Of a DNA stretch of 64,000 nucleotides, positions 26,330 through 34,696 are shown one piece after another. The stretch is from the NCBI RefSeq assembly GCF_043641555.1, contig NZ_JBHZRJ010000001.1, positions 930,001 through 994,000 on the forward strand, written 5' to 3'. Position numbers and translations under genes: made by a program. The notes below the pieces were generated by a model. That model saw only the letters and a program-made list of their open reading frames with translations, was not told where the DNA came from and did not search any database. How positions within the stretch are numbered: the stretch's first letter is position 1; every line of letters starts with the position of its first letter. This DNA is from Saccharospirillum alexandrii_A (GTDB lineage Bacteria > Pseudomonadota > Gammaproteobacteria > Pseudomonadales > Natronospirillaceae).

Positions 26330-26845
26330 ATGAACCCTATTTTGAATGTGAATGAAGTTGAGCTTCATCCCCGCCCAGCTGAATACGCTGCGCCGGGGGA
26401 AGCAGCCGAGCGATTTGATGCGCGTCTGGGTGAACTGAGCCAGCCATTAGGGGCTCGTTTGCTGGGCTACAATGTCACTCTGATACCTCCGGGTAAGCGC
26501 GCGTTTCCGTTTCACAGCCACCAGCAAAATGAAGAGATGTTCTATATCATCGAGGGTCGGGGCGAGCTTCGGCTCGGTACGCAACGGTATCCGGTTAGGT
26601 CAGGAGATGTTATCGCTTGCCCGCCGGGTGGTGTTGAGAGTGCCCATCAATTGATTAATACCGGGGACCAGGATTTGCGGTTTCTGGCTGTCAGTACCCA
26701 ATTAGCCTCGGAAGTCTGTGAGTATCCGGATTCGGGCAAGTTCGCGATCAGTGCTGAGGTGACTGATGCAAACGGAGGTGAGTCGAGAGTGTTTCGGTTT
26801 GTCGGCCGCTTGGAAAGCAGTCTGGATTACTGGGACGATGAATAG
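26330..26845 (+). CDS. Cupin-domain protein
   Basis: This is a single-domain cupin of 171 aa. FHSHQQNEEMFYIIEGRGELRLG contains the His-x-His and Glu metal ligands of cupin motif 1, and GDVIACPPGGVESAHQLINTG covers motif 2 with its His. The ATG at 26330 has GAAGGAA at good spacing; an upstream ATG at 26291 lacks one. Substrate is unknown. A WYL-type regulator follows 40 bases later on the same strand and may control it. Confidence 0.85.
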   Translation: MNPILNVNEVELHPRPAEYAAPGEAAERFDARLGELSQPLGARLLGYNVTLIPPGKRAFPFHSHQQNEEMFYIIEGRGELRLGTQRYPVRSGDVIACPPGGVESAHQLINTGDQDLRFLAVSTQLASEVCEYPDSGKFAISAEVTDANGGESRVFRFVGRLESSLDYWDDE

Positions 26846-26885
26846 GGCAATGTGCCACGGGTGAGGTATGTCCTGGGAGAGAGTT

Positions 26886-27566
26886 ATGCGTCGAGCTGAT
26901 CGGTTGTTCCAGATTATCCAGTACCTGCAGGGTCGGCGGTTAACCACGGCCCGGCAACTGGCGGATAAACTGGAAGTCTCCGAACGCACAATCTACCGCG
27001 ACATTCAGGACCTGATGGCTTCGGGTGTGCCCATAGACGGCGAGGCCGGCGTGGGTTATGTGCTGCGCAGTGGCTTTCATCTACCGCCGCTGATGTTCAC
27101 ACCGGAGGAGATGCAGGCGTTGATTGTCGGGGTGCGGTTGATTGACGCCTGGGGTGGTGAAAAGCTCTCGGCCGCCGCCACTGAGGCGCTGGTTAAGATC
27201 GAGACGGTCTTGCCGCCCCGGCTGAAGGCCTCGCTGCGCAACCCGCGAATTTATGCGCTGGTATTTTCCGATCGCAAAGACCTGGCACCGCGACTGGATG
27301 TATTGGGCGCGGCTGTGAACGACCGGCACAAGCTGCGGTTGCACTATCATCGCGAAGATATGACCGCGTCTGAGCGGGTGGTCTGGCCATTGGGACTGGT
27401 GTTCTGGGGCAGCGTCTGGACGCTGATGGCCTGGTGTGAGTTGCGGGCCGACTTTCGGATGTTCCGGGTTGACCGCATTGTCGAATTCGAGGTGTTGGAA
27501 GCGGAATATGAGGAAACCGCCCGAATCTCCCTACAGCAGATCCTCAGACAAAATGAGTTGGCCTAA
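26886..27566 (+). CDS. YafY-type transcriptional regulator (HTH and WYL domains)
   Basis: This is a 226-aa DNA-binding regulator with an N-terminal winged helix (HTH_11) at about residues 5-60, including TTARQLADKLEVSERTIYRDI, followed by a WYL domain that probably senses a small ligand (about 135-215). Start choice: the ATG at 26886 is preceded by GGAGAG six bases upstream and begins RRADRLFQII, the usual family start. It lies 40 bases after the cupin gene and upstream of an AT-rich dyad. Its targets are unknown. Confidence 0.88.
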   Translation: MRRADRLFQIIQYLQGRRLTTARQLADKLEVSERTIYRDIQDLMASGVPIDGEAGVGYVLRSGFHLPPLMFTPEEMQALIVGVRLIDAWGGEKLSAAATEALVKIETVLPPRLKASLRNPRIYALVFSDRKDLAPRLDVLGAAVNDRHKLRLHYHREDMTASERVVWPLGLVFWGSVWTLMAWCELRADFRMFRVDRIVEFEVLEAEYEETARISLQQILRQNELA

Positions 27567-27607
27567 AAGTCGCCCGGGTAAACGCTTTCGGTTTAATTCA
27601 TCAGATT

Positions 27608-27653
27608 AATCCAAAATGGTTTAAATTATAAAAATAAACCTATTTGGTTGATT
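27608..27653. promoter_or_regulatory. AT-rich dyad upstream of satD, possible operator
   Basis: AATCCAAAATGGTTTA at 27608-27623 faces TAAACCTATTTGGTTGATT at 27635-27653, an imperfect inverted repeat with 11 bases between the arms. It sits in the 109-base gap between the WYL regulator and satD, about 25 bases before the satD start, where a repressor would block the promoter. Confidence 0.45.
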
Positions 27654-27675
27654 AATTGGTTCAGCTATCTAAACT

Positions 27676-28311
27676 GTGACCATGAACCGACTGATTGTAA
27701 TAGCAGACATCGTTGCTTCCAGAGAAATCACCGACCGGGCCGCTGTTCAGCACGACCTCAAAGCAGCGCTGGATCGCTTGAACCGGCAAACCGACGGCCT
27801 GCTCTCACCCTATACCATCACGCTGGGCGATGAGTTTCAGGCCGTGCTAAGCACGGCCAGTCGAGTCTTTACCGATATGATGGCCATTCGGGCGGCCATT
27901 TACCCCGTCCGGCTGCGCTTTGCCGTCTCGATTGGCCCCCTGGCAACGCCCATCAACCCGGACCAGGCCATCGGGATGGACGGCCCGGCCTTTCACGCCG
28001 CCCGGGAAAGCATCGAACAGCTTAAACAGGGTGACCACCAGTTGGCTCTGGCCGGTGAATTTCCAGGCCAGCCACAGGACCTGATGCACAGCACCCTGAA
28101 TTTACTCGATCGCCACTGGCAGAGCTGGCAGGCCAATCGACTGGTGATCTTGCACCGCCTGCTGCAGGGCGATACCGTAGCGACGCTGGCTAAATCACTG
28201 AAGATCAGTGAACAGGCGGTCTACAAGAATATTCGCCAGGGCGGGCTGGACGATGTAACGGAAAGCATCCAAACCCTGACCCGATACCTGGATGCGGCCC
28301 TGGCAGAATGA
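27676..28311 (+). CDS. SatD-family protein with C-terminal helix-turn-helix
   Basis: The 211-aa protein has the SatD-family start (IVIADIVASREITDRAAVQ) and the segment TLGDEFQAVL, which resembles nucleotidyl cyclase folds. A helix-turn-helix lies near the C-terminus (TVATLAKSLKISEQAVYKNI), typical of the family. Function in bacteria is not well defined. The start may be the GTG at 27676 or the ATG at 27682. The membrane gene that follows (28497) is a DUF3307-like protein, a common neighbour of SatD. A dyad upstream may be its own operator. Confidence 0.8.
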   Translation: MTMNRLIVIADIVASREITDRAAVQHDLKAALDRLNRQTDGLLSPYTITLGDEFQAVLSTASRVFTDMMAIRAAIYPVRLRFAVSIGPLATPINPDQAIGMDGPAFHAARESIEQLKQGDHQLALAGEFPGQPQDLMHSTLNLLDRHWQSWQANRLVILHRLLQGDTVATLAKSLKISEQAVYKNIRQGGLDDVTESIQTLTRYLDAALAE

Positions 28312-28333
28312 CCTGGACTGGTGGCAATGGCCC

Positions 28334-28446
28334 GCAGCGGGAACCGATGGTGTCTCTGCGGGGTCGGCGTGAATCCGTCCGTGGAGCCTAGGCCGCAGCA
28401 TCCTTGCTGCGGACTACCCCGCAGAGACACCACCGGCACCCGCCGC
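28334..28446 (+). repeat. Palindromic repeat family A, copy 4 (113 bp)
   Basis: The inner arms TGGTGTCTCTGCGGGG and CCCCGCAGAGACACCA are perfectly complementary and unlike the arms of the other copies. The core holds TCGGCGTGAATCCGTCCGTGG and the hairpin CCGCAGCATCCTTGCTGCGG. It separates satD from the DUF3307-like gene. Confidence 0.85.
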
Positions 28447-28496
28447 TCGTATTGTGCGAACTCCGAAACGTGGATATTAATTGAGGGAATAAGTCG

Positions 28497-29270
28497 GTGA
28501 CATCGTTAATACTGCTAACCACCTGGTTGTTAACACGCCTGTGTTTCATCCGCTACGATCAGCGCCTTCCCACCCGCTTGCTACTGATTCTGGTGTTAAT
28601 CCCCATCATTCTGGCACCTGCCTTGGCGCTGGGTGTCACGTCGATGATTTGGTCGATACTAGCTGCCGCAGCCCTGATTTTTTCCGAGAAAGTCATTCCT
28701 GAACGGCTGCTGGTGCCCGGTCGCCTCATGGGGCTGGCTTTAGTGGTGGTTACAGCCTGGCTGATGCCGTTGCCGGAACTGAGTTCATGGTCGGTATTAA
28801 CAATCGACTGGCTGGGTCTGACTACAGAGCGATTGACCACAGGCTTGTGGTGGTTGCTCGGGTTTCTGCTGGTTGCCGGAGAAGCCAATTTACTGATTCG
28901 GTTGCTATTCCACAGTTTCGATCTGGAACCCATGAGCAAGACACCTGAGCCTGCTGAAACCGAACAGACCACGACAGCAAACCAGAACGTAGAACCGGAA
29001 ATCGACCAGCGCGAGTACAATGCCGGTCGCATCATCGGTATTCTGGAGCGCTGGCTGATGTACATCGTTTTGGTTGGCAGTCAGCAAACGGGTGCTGCAT
29101 CCGGGTCTCAGTACAGCATCATCGCGGTCATTCTGGCAGCCAAGGGGTTTGCGCGGTTCCGGCAACTGGAGGAACGTGCTTTCGCAGAATATGTGTTGAT
29201 CGGAACGCTGGCTTCGACACTGTTAACGGTGGCGGTGAGTTTGTTGATCAGTAGCCGGCTAGCTGCATAG
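28497..29270 (+). CDS. DUF3307-like integral membrane protein
   Basis: The 257-aa protein has about five to six N-terminal helices, a short charged linker rich in Glu and Thr (about 140-170), and a C-terminal region with GRIIGILERWLMYIVLVG and AKGFARFRQLEERAFAEYVLIGTLAS, which is the conserved part of DUF3307 proteins. The start is GTG with GAGGGA upstream. SatD and DUF3307 genes are frequent neighbours, and here only a palindromic repeat stands between them. Function is unknown. The gene ends one base before the convergent cytosine deaminase gene. Confidence 0.75.
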   Translation: MTSLILLTTWLLTRLCFIRYDQRLPTRLLLILVLIPIILAPALALGVTSMIWSILAAAALIFSEKVIPERLLVPGRLMGLALVVVTAWLMPLPELSSWSVLTIDWLGLTTERLTTGLWWLLGFLLVAGEANLLIRLLFHSFDLEPMSKTPEPAETEQTTTANQNVEPEIDQREYNAGRIIGILERWLMYIVLVGSQQTGAASGSQYSIIAVILAAKGFARFRQLEERAFAEYVLIGTLASTLLTVAVSLLISSRLAA

Positions 29271-29271
29271 C

Positions 29272-29709
29272 TCACTCACCAATATCCTCATTCCACAGAT
29301 CAGGCCGCTCGCGGATGAAGGTCTCCATCAAGTGGATGCAGCCCGGCTCCTGGCGCACGTCGAGCTCTACGCCGCGGCTGGTCAGCAGCGCTTCGTCGCC
29401 CTGAAAGGTCTGGTTTTCACCGATCACCACTGTGGGAATGCCGTACAGCAGAATGGCGCCGCTGCACATGGGGCAGGGCGACAGCGTGGTGTAGAGCACA
29501 GAGTCGCGATACACCGAGGCTGGCTGGCGGCCGGCATTTTCAAGTGCATCCATCTCGCCGTGCAGTACCACGCTGCCCTGCTGAACCCGGCGGTTGTGGC
29601 CCCGGCCAATGATTTTGCCCTTGTGTACCAGTACCGAACCGATCGGGATGCCGCCCTCGGCGACGCCTGCTTTTGCCTCATCGAGCGCGGCCTGCATGAA
29701 TTCGTCCAT
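29272..29709 (-). CDS. Cytosine deaminase, fungal FCY1-like type
   Basis: This is a zinc-dependent deaminase of 145 aa, a small enzyme of the CDA fold. Zinc and catalytic residues appear as HGEMDALEN (His and Glu) and SPCPMCSGA (two Cys). Long stretches such as VLYTTLSPCPMCSGAILLYG and the final ERPDLWNEDIGE recall yeast FCY1, which converts cytosine to uracil, rather than E. coli CodA, an unrelated amidohydrolase. The start is the ATG at 29709 with AGGAG seven bases upstream. Guanine deaminase activity is a less likely alternative. Confidence 0.82.
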   Translation of the reverse strand: MDEFMQAALDEAKAGVAEGGIPIGSVLVHKGKIIGRGHNRRVQQGSVVLHGEMDALENAGRQPASVYRDSVLYTTLSPCPMCSGAILLYGIPTVVIGENQTFQGDEALLTSRGVELDVRQEPGCIHLMETFIRERPDLWNEDIGE

Positions 29710-29863
29710 GTCGGACTCCTGTGAATGGGGGTATAACCTGCAAACTAGCGGAGGGTGGGGTGGCACGCAAGCGAGTAATACAACCTCAGTCACATTTCAG
29801 GGTCAGTCGGAGTGCTAGACTGTAAAGACGTTTCAATGACACAGACTAAAAGGCAGTAACGCC

Positions 29864-30676
29864 ATGACCCGGATTGTGTGGGTAGAAGACCAGTCCCACT
29901 GGGTCGAGCGGTTTAAACCGACGTTGGAAGCCACCGACTTTAACGGGTCGCCAACCGATGTTCAGGTCTTCAAATTCGCTGAAGCCGCTTGCCAGTACAT
30001 TAAACAGTGCCCCGATGCCGATGCACCCGATGTCGCGTTGCTCGATGCCCATATGGGTGGCAACAGCCATGCTGGCCTGACTGTGTCGCGCGCTCTGCAG
30101 AAGCGCTGGCCGGACTTGCCGGTGGTGTATTTGTCGGAGCATAGCGGTACCGATATCGAACAGGCGGCGTTTGAGCAGAATGGCACCCTGGATTTTATCG
30201 CCAAGCATCAGCGTAATGTCGAAGCCGTGCTGTGCTGGCGCATTCAGGCAGTATTGCGCCAGCAACGTCACCAGCCCGGCGAAATCGCCACAACGAACAG
30301 CGATACCCTGCGCAGCGGCTCGCTGAGCATCGATACCCGCACCTGGGAAGTGTTCTGGCAAGGGCAAAAGCTGATGAACCCGACCAATCCGCGCCGGCCG
30401 CTGGCGCCGACGCCGCGCAAGATCCTGCGCTTTCTGGTGGAAGCAGCACCGAGCCCGTTGTCGACCTGGCAGATTGCCGATAAGCTCGATGCCGACCCGG
30501 AACGGTTTTCCTACGCTAACTACCGGCAACACATTCGTACGTTAAGGCGCGCCTTCGATCAGGTCGAAGCGGGCGACGCCGGCTTTACCGACCGTTGCCG
30601 GGAAGGGGTTGGAATCGTCACCTTTGGCGACCAGGAAGCCTACTGCTGGAGGCCAGACCATGACCCTGCGCGCTGA
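29864..30676 (+). CDS. Two-component response regulator with winged-helix output
   Basis: This is a 270-aa regulator. The receiver domain (about 1-125) has the acidic pocket VEDQ, a phospho-acceptor Asp in DVALLDAHMGG, a Ser in VVYLSEHS and Lys in FIAKHQ. The C-terminal part (about 150-265) looks like an OmpR-type winged helix (TPRKILRFLVEAAPSPLSTWQIADKL and YRQHIRTLRRAF), with a longer insertion than usual. It overlaps the following kinase gene by 17 bases, so the two form a pair. The stimulus is unknown. Confidence 0.85.
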   Translation: MTRIVWVEDQSHWVERFKPTLEATDFNGSPTDVQVFKFAEAACQYIKQCPDADAPDVALLDAHMGGNSHAGLTVSRALQKRWPDLPVVYLSEHSGTDIEQAAFEQNGTLDFIAKHQRNVEAVLCWRIQAVLRQQRHQPGEIATTNSDTLRSGSLSIDTRTWEVFWQGQKLMNPTNPRRPLAPTPRKILRFLVEAAPSPLSTWQIADKLDADPERFSYANYRQHIRTLRRAFDQVEAGDAGFTDRCREGVGIVTFGDQEAYCWRPDHDPAR

Positions 30677-32297
30677 CACCGATAGACCTTTCAAGCCTAG
30701 CTGGCCACAGCGATTCAGTGTGCTGAGCAGTTTTTTCGGACTGGGTCTGGTAGCGTATTTTTACCTGATCACCGAACCCGACCTGTTGGCTTACTATCAG
30801 GTGCCTGAATGGGTGCTGGATCCACGTCTGAAAATGGCCCTGTGCGCAATTTTTGCGATATTCCTGATCAACGATGCGCACCGTTATTCCCAGGCGCGCC
30901 GTCAGCAAAAACAGCAAGCCCGCCAGTTGCAGAGTGAGTATGACAACCTCTGGCAAAGCCGCAAACAACTGCAACACAAGGTGCATACCTATGCTGGCCA
31001 TGCCGATAAACTAAAGCTGTTTATCAGCGACAAGCTGCTGGAATACATCGAGTATGATGAAAAATTCCTGCACTTTAAAAGCATTGCGGCCGAGGTGCGG
31101 CACAACGGCGTGATCGGGTTCGATAAGGTTCAATCAGCGCTGGAGCAGGCGCTTGCCCAGCCCCAGTTGAACGAGGCTGATCAGTCACGAACCCGGGAGG
31201 CCTTGCAGCAACTGCGTTACGTCTGGGATCTGCTCGATCTGGCCACCACCGATAACATTGCCCTGCACCTGGCCAATCAATTGTGCGATCTGGAAGAACC
31301 CTATTACCAGCAATCTCTGAATCCGGAATCGGCCGATTCACATGAGCTGCAATCTACGTTTTCGCCGGTAGCCGGTTTGGTGAGGGCGCTGACCCCACTG
31401 CTGAATACCCCCGACTCGCTGCACCAGGCGGTAGCTGAAGGTTTGCCCTGTGAGTGGCAGGACGACCCGTCGTTCTGGTTGTCGATGGAGCCCTGTGGTG
31501 TGGTGCTGGGGAATGAAAACCACTGGGTGCTGCTTCTGGAAAACCTGCTCAAGAACGCTCAGTTCTTCAGTGGCAAGCGACCCTACCGGCACAAGTACCG
31601 GCGTATCGGCGTTCGGCTTGCCGAGCATTCGGGCAAAGTACGGCTGCAGGTGTTTAACAGTGGCCCGGGCATCAGTGAGGAAGACAAGGCCAAAATCTTT
31701 CAACTCGGCTTTTCCACCCGCCGGGTGAAGGAAAACCACGGTAAGGGGTTGGGGTTGTTTTTTGTTGGCGAGATTGTCAAAGGCTACGATGGCACGGTCG
31801 CTATTGAAAACATCGATAACCGGCCCCGCCAGATGACGCTGCGGCTTGAGTTTGAAAACGGCGATGTCCACACCGATTCGTTTTCCATCGACGTGGAAGA
31901 CGACTTGCCGGTGTGCCAGCGCCACGGTGAAACGGGCACCGACAAAACACTGAGTTGGTCGTTCGAGCAACGGCTGCGCTCGGTCGAGGTATCGTCGGCC
32001 GATGCCCACCAGCCGAACAGAAAACTGCTGGATTCGTCTTCTCGCAGCCTTAACTGGCTAGACCCGCAGTACCCGGATAACCCGAGCTGGGTGCTGGACA
32101 TTAACCTGGCGCGCAAGAGCTCCGGCATTCAATTCACGCCGCTGGATGTCCGTGGCGTGCAATTCACGGTGGAGCTGCCACTGGCGGCGTCACGTCTGGC
32201 CGAGGACGCGACACTGGAAGACCTGGATGCTATCGATGTTGACCGATTGAACCAGCCGTTTCAGGCGCTGGATCTGTATCATGAATCCAATCATTAA
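30660..32297 (+). CDS. Membrane histidine kinase with atypical dimerisation region
   Basis: The 545-aa protein has two membrane helices (about 20-38 and 53-72), a Gln/Lys-rich coiled region (about 75-115) and a C-terminal ATPase domain. ATP-binding boxes are clear: ENLLKNAQ (N box), NSGPGI (G1) and HGKGLGLFFVGEIV (G2). A standard HisKA motif (HExxxP) is not visible; a His in AAEVRHNG near residue 145 is only a candidate. The last 150 residues carry an insertion before a final GVQFTVELP strand. The start at 30660 overlaps the response regulator gene, its likely partner. Confidence 0.8.
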   Translation: MTLRADTDRPFKPSWPQRFSVLSSFFGLGLVAYFYLITEPDLLAYYQVPEWVLDPRLKMALCAIFAIFLINDAHRYSQARRQQKQQARQLQSEYDNLWQSRKQLQHKVHTYAGHADKLKLFISDKLLEYIEYDEKFLHFKSIAAEVRHNGVIGFDKVQSALEQALAQPQLNEADQSRTREALQQLRYVWDLLDLATTDNIALHLANQLCDLEEPYYQQSLNPESADSHELQSTFSPVAGLVRALTPLLNTPDSLHQAVAEGLPCEWQDDPSFWLSMEPCGVVLGNENHWVLLLENLLKNAQFFSGKRPYRHKYRRIGVRLAEHSGKVRLQVFNSGPGISEEDKAKIFQLGFSTRRVKENHGKGLGLFFVGEIVKGYDGTVAIENIDNRPRQMTLRLEFENGDVHTDSFSIDVEDDLPVCQRHGETGTDKTLSWSFEQRLRSVEVSSADAHQPNRKLLDSSSRSLNWLDPQYPDNPSWVLDINLARKSSGIQFTPLDVRGVQFTVELPLAASRLAEDATLEDLDAIDVDRLNQPFQALDLYHESNH

Positions 32298-32421
32298 TGG
32301 CTTGAGTCAGACTATCTCATCTGCCTAACCCGCCGCTATCCGGGGGTATGACTTTTCTCCATTGTCAGATCCCGTTATTCTGAATCTGAAACTCTCGCCC
32401 CTGACGATAAGGATCGACTCA

Positions 32422-34200
32422 GTGACCCGTCTATTGTGTGTATGTATTCTGTCTTGTGCTCTGGTGTTAACCGGCTGCAGCAACCTGGCCTCTCAACCGG
32501 ACACCCGGGTCGACTGGCCCGTCGAGCTGGCTGAGCCGGCAACCTTAATCGACCGGCTCGATCCGGATGTCATCAGCTACGTCCGGCTACCCAGCCCCAG
32601 CGCCTGGATAACCGCACCAAAGAACAACGAAATGGGTGACCTGCTGGCGACCGATGCCAATCGGGCTGCCGTTACCACGTTGCTGGATGCACTGCGTCAG
32701 CAGCTGGCACCGCTGGGTACGGATGGTGCAATGGCCGGCCTGTTGCTGGATCGGCTGCGGTCACCGATAGAGATCGCCGTTCGCCTGCCCGGGGATACCG
32801 CCCTGACCGGTGCTGAGCTGCAAGTGTCGGCGCGGCTCGATTTTGAAACCCGTCTTGCCTTTGAACAACAGCTCGGTAGCCTGCTGGAGGAAAACCCCCT
32901 GGTGAGGCAATTGGTTCCGGCAACCGCCGATGCCCCGGGTCGTCTGAGCCTTGGCGTTATGCCAGCCTATTATCAGTTTGATCCGCAAACCCGGCGCTTT
33001 ACGATGTCGGCCGGGTTTGGCAGCAGTGCGCAAGCGCTGGCGCAGCTCGGCGAGGTGGCAAACCCCGATCACCCGGCTGTCAAGCGTCAGGCCGAACTGG
33101 AAGACAGCCGATATGGGGTGTACCTGTGGGCCAATACCGGCGCTGTGATTCACCAGTTGGAACCTCTGTTACCCGCAGCGCAGGCCAGAGAACTGGAGTC
33201 GCTGGGGATCATGAGCAGCGAAGAAGTCGCCCTGTCCATGGGGTCGCGGGCAGGCAGGGGGCAGACCACCCTGCTGTTACGGGGGAGTGAAGGCCCACTG
33301 TGGGATCTGGCCCTGCCGGATAGCCCGGCCACTCGCGTGCAAAGTCTGGGCGAGCCCGATTACTTTTTTTCCACTGTAATACCGGATGAGGCCTGGGTGC
33401 GACAGCTGGCGTCCGTATCGGGCTGGTCGTTGCGTGACCTGAACCAGTTAACCACGAAAACCGGCCTGAGCTGGACGGCGGTTGTGGCCGGGCTGACAGG
33501 GCGCTTCAGTGTGATTGCGGATGATGCCGGAAGTTACCTCGCCTTTGAGCCAACCGATGCAGATGCTTTTGCGAGCCTGCTGGATGAACTTCGTTTTCGC
33601 GGCTATACCGAGACATCTTCATTTTCGACGGCAAGCGGCCCTATGAATCGTTTGCAGTTGCCGTTGTCAAAACTGTGGCTGGATCAGGAGATGCCATTGG
33701 CGTCCGACTGGATAATGCGCAGCCAGGATTCTCAGGGCTGGTATTATGAACAGGCGGGTATCTGGTACTTCGCCACCGTGCCTCAGGTGCTGCTGGCCCG
33801 GCAGCAGTCTGCACCAGAGGTGGCACTGGCGAGCTGGAGCCAGCAGGAGACCGATCGGCCGACGCTTCAGTTCACCGGTCAGTTCGATTCGTTGATTCAA
33901 ACCAACTATCACTATTATCTGGAAGGGCTGCAAACGCTGGCCCACATGCTCGATGCCGAGATCGATATGCTGGCGTTTCCTGTTGCCCGGGTCGCGCAGT
34001 TGCCCGACCGTTCACAGGCTAGCCTGTCGCTTACCTATCGCCAGAACACCTTGAAGGCGGTCTATGGTTACGAAACCCACCCCCTGGATCCGCTGCAGGG
34101 GTCGATGGGCGGTGTGGCCATTATTGGCATTCTGGCGGCCGTTGCCATACCGGCGTATCAGGATTACGTCGACCAGGTCGCGCAGTATTCCGATATTTAA
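32422..34200 (+). CDS. DUF3352-like lipoprotein with a pilin-like C-terminal helix
   Basis: The 592-aa protein starts at the GTG at 32422, with TAAGGAT seven bases upstream and a clear lipobox (ALVLTGC, Cys19); an ATG at 32362 would push the signal inward. The body has features of DUF3352 proteins, such as the early DPDVISYVRLPSP and repeated substrate-free domains without catalytic motifs. The last 31 residues contain AIIGILAAVAIPAYQDYV, almost the same as the N-terminal helix of type IV pilins, yet here at the C-terminus. No prepilin cleavage site (GFTLIE) precedes it. Function is unknown. Confidence 0.7.
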   Translation: MTRLLCVCILSCALVLTGCSNLASQPDTRVDWPVELAEPATLIDRLDPDVISYVRLPSPSAWITAPKNNEMGDLLATDANRAAVTTLLDALRQQLAPLGTDGAMAGLLLDRLRSPIEIAVRLPGDTALTGAELQVSARLDFETRLAFEQQLGSLLEENPLVRQLVPATADAPGRLSLGVMPAYYQFDPQTRRFTMSAGFGSSAQALAQLGEVANPDHPAVKRQAELEDSRYGVYLWANTGAVIHQLEPLLPAAQARELESLGIMSSEEVALSMGSRAGRGQTTLLLRGSEGPLWDLALPDSPATRVQSLGEPDYFFSTVIPDEAWVRQLASVSGWSLRDLNQLTTKTGLSWTAVVAGLTGRFSVIADDAGSYLAFEPTDADAFASLLDELRFRGYTETSSFSTASGPMNRLQLPLSKLWLDQEMPLASDWIMRSQDSQGWYYEQAGIWYFATVPQVLLARQQSAPEVALASWSQQETDRPTLQFTGQFDSLIQTNYHYYLEGLQTLAHMLDAEIDMLAFPVARVAQLPDRSQASLSLTYRQNTLKAVYGYETHPLDPLQGSMGGVAIIGILAAVAIPAYQDYVDQVAQYSDI

Positions 34201-34284
34201 TATCCCTTTTCTGCCGCCGTACGACCGGATGTTTGCCATGCCGGTCTGCGGCCGTTACGGCTGAATAGCTCCGTTATTGCCTAG

Positions 34285-34563
34285 GGAGCCTCTGAACAAC
34301 TCCCCCAGGGCTCTGCGCGAGTCAAAACGTTCTGCCACAAGGCGCACTTCGCAGCGCAATGGCCGTAGCCCTTGTCAAGAAGTGCAACGCCGGGGCAGGA
34401 CGTTTTGGCCGCGCCCTACGGGTGGTGCGGCATTCCGACTTTCCGAGGAACGTAGCCACCGCGTTGGACTCATTTGAAAGGTCTAGACATTCCTGCATGA
34501 GTCCGCCTTGTGGCAACGTCCCTCGGATAAGCCAGAGCCCAGGGGGAGTTGTTCAGAGGCTCC
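34285..34563. mobile_element. 279-bp MITE with 31-bp terminal inverted repeats and CTAG target duplication
   Basis: The ends 34285-34315 and 34533-34563 are inverted repeats with one mismatch, beginning GGAGCCTCTGAACAAC. CTAG stands immediately outside on both sides (34281-34284 and 34564-34567), as for IS5-group elements. No transposase frame is present. Inside are two more complementary pairs: 34324-34336 with 34394-34406, and 34334-34344 with 34504-34514. Confidence 0.8.
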
Positions 34564-34696
34564 CTAGTAAACCCTCGCCTTGTCCAAACCAGTACCCAGA
34601 CGTTTTTACTCAATAGTGTGATCCAATTCACAATTGGAGGCGTATAGGTAAGGTTAAGCACAAAAACCAACGTCGATTATGCTGTTCGAGGTGAGC

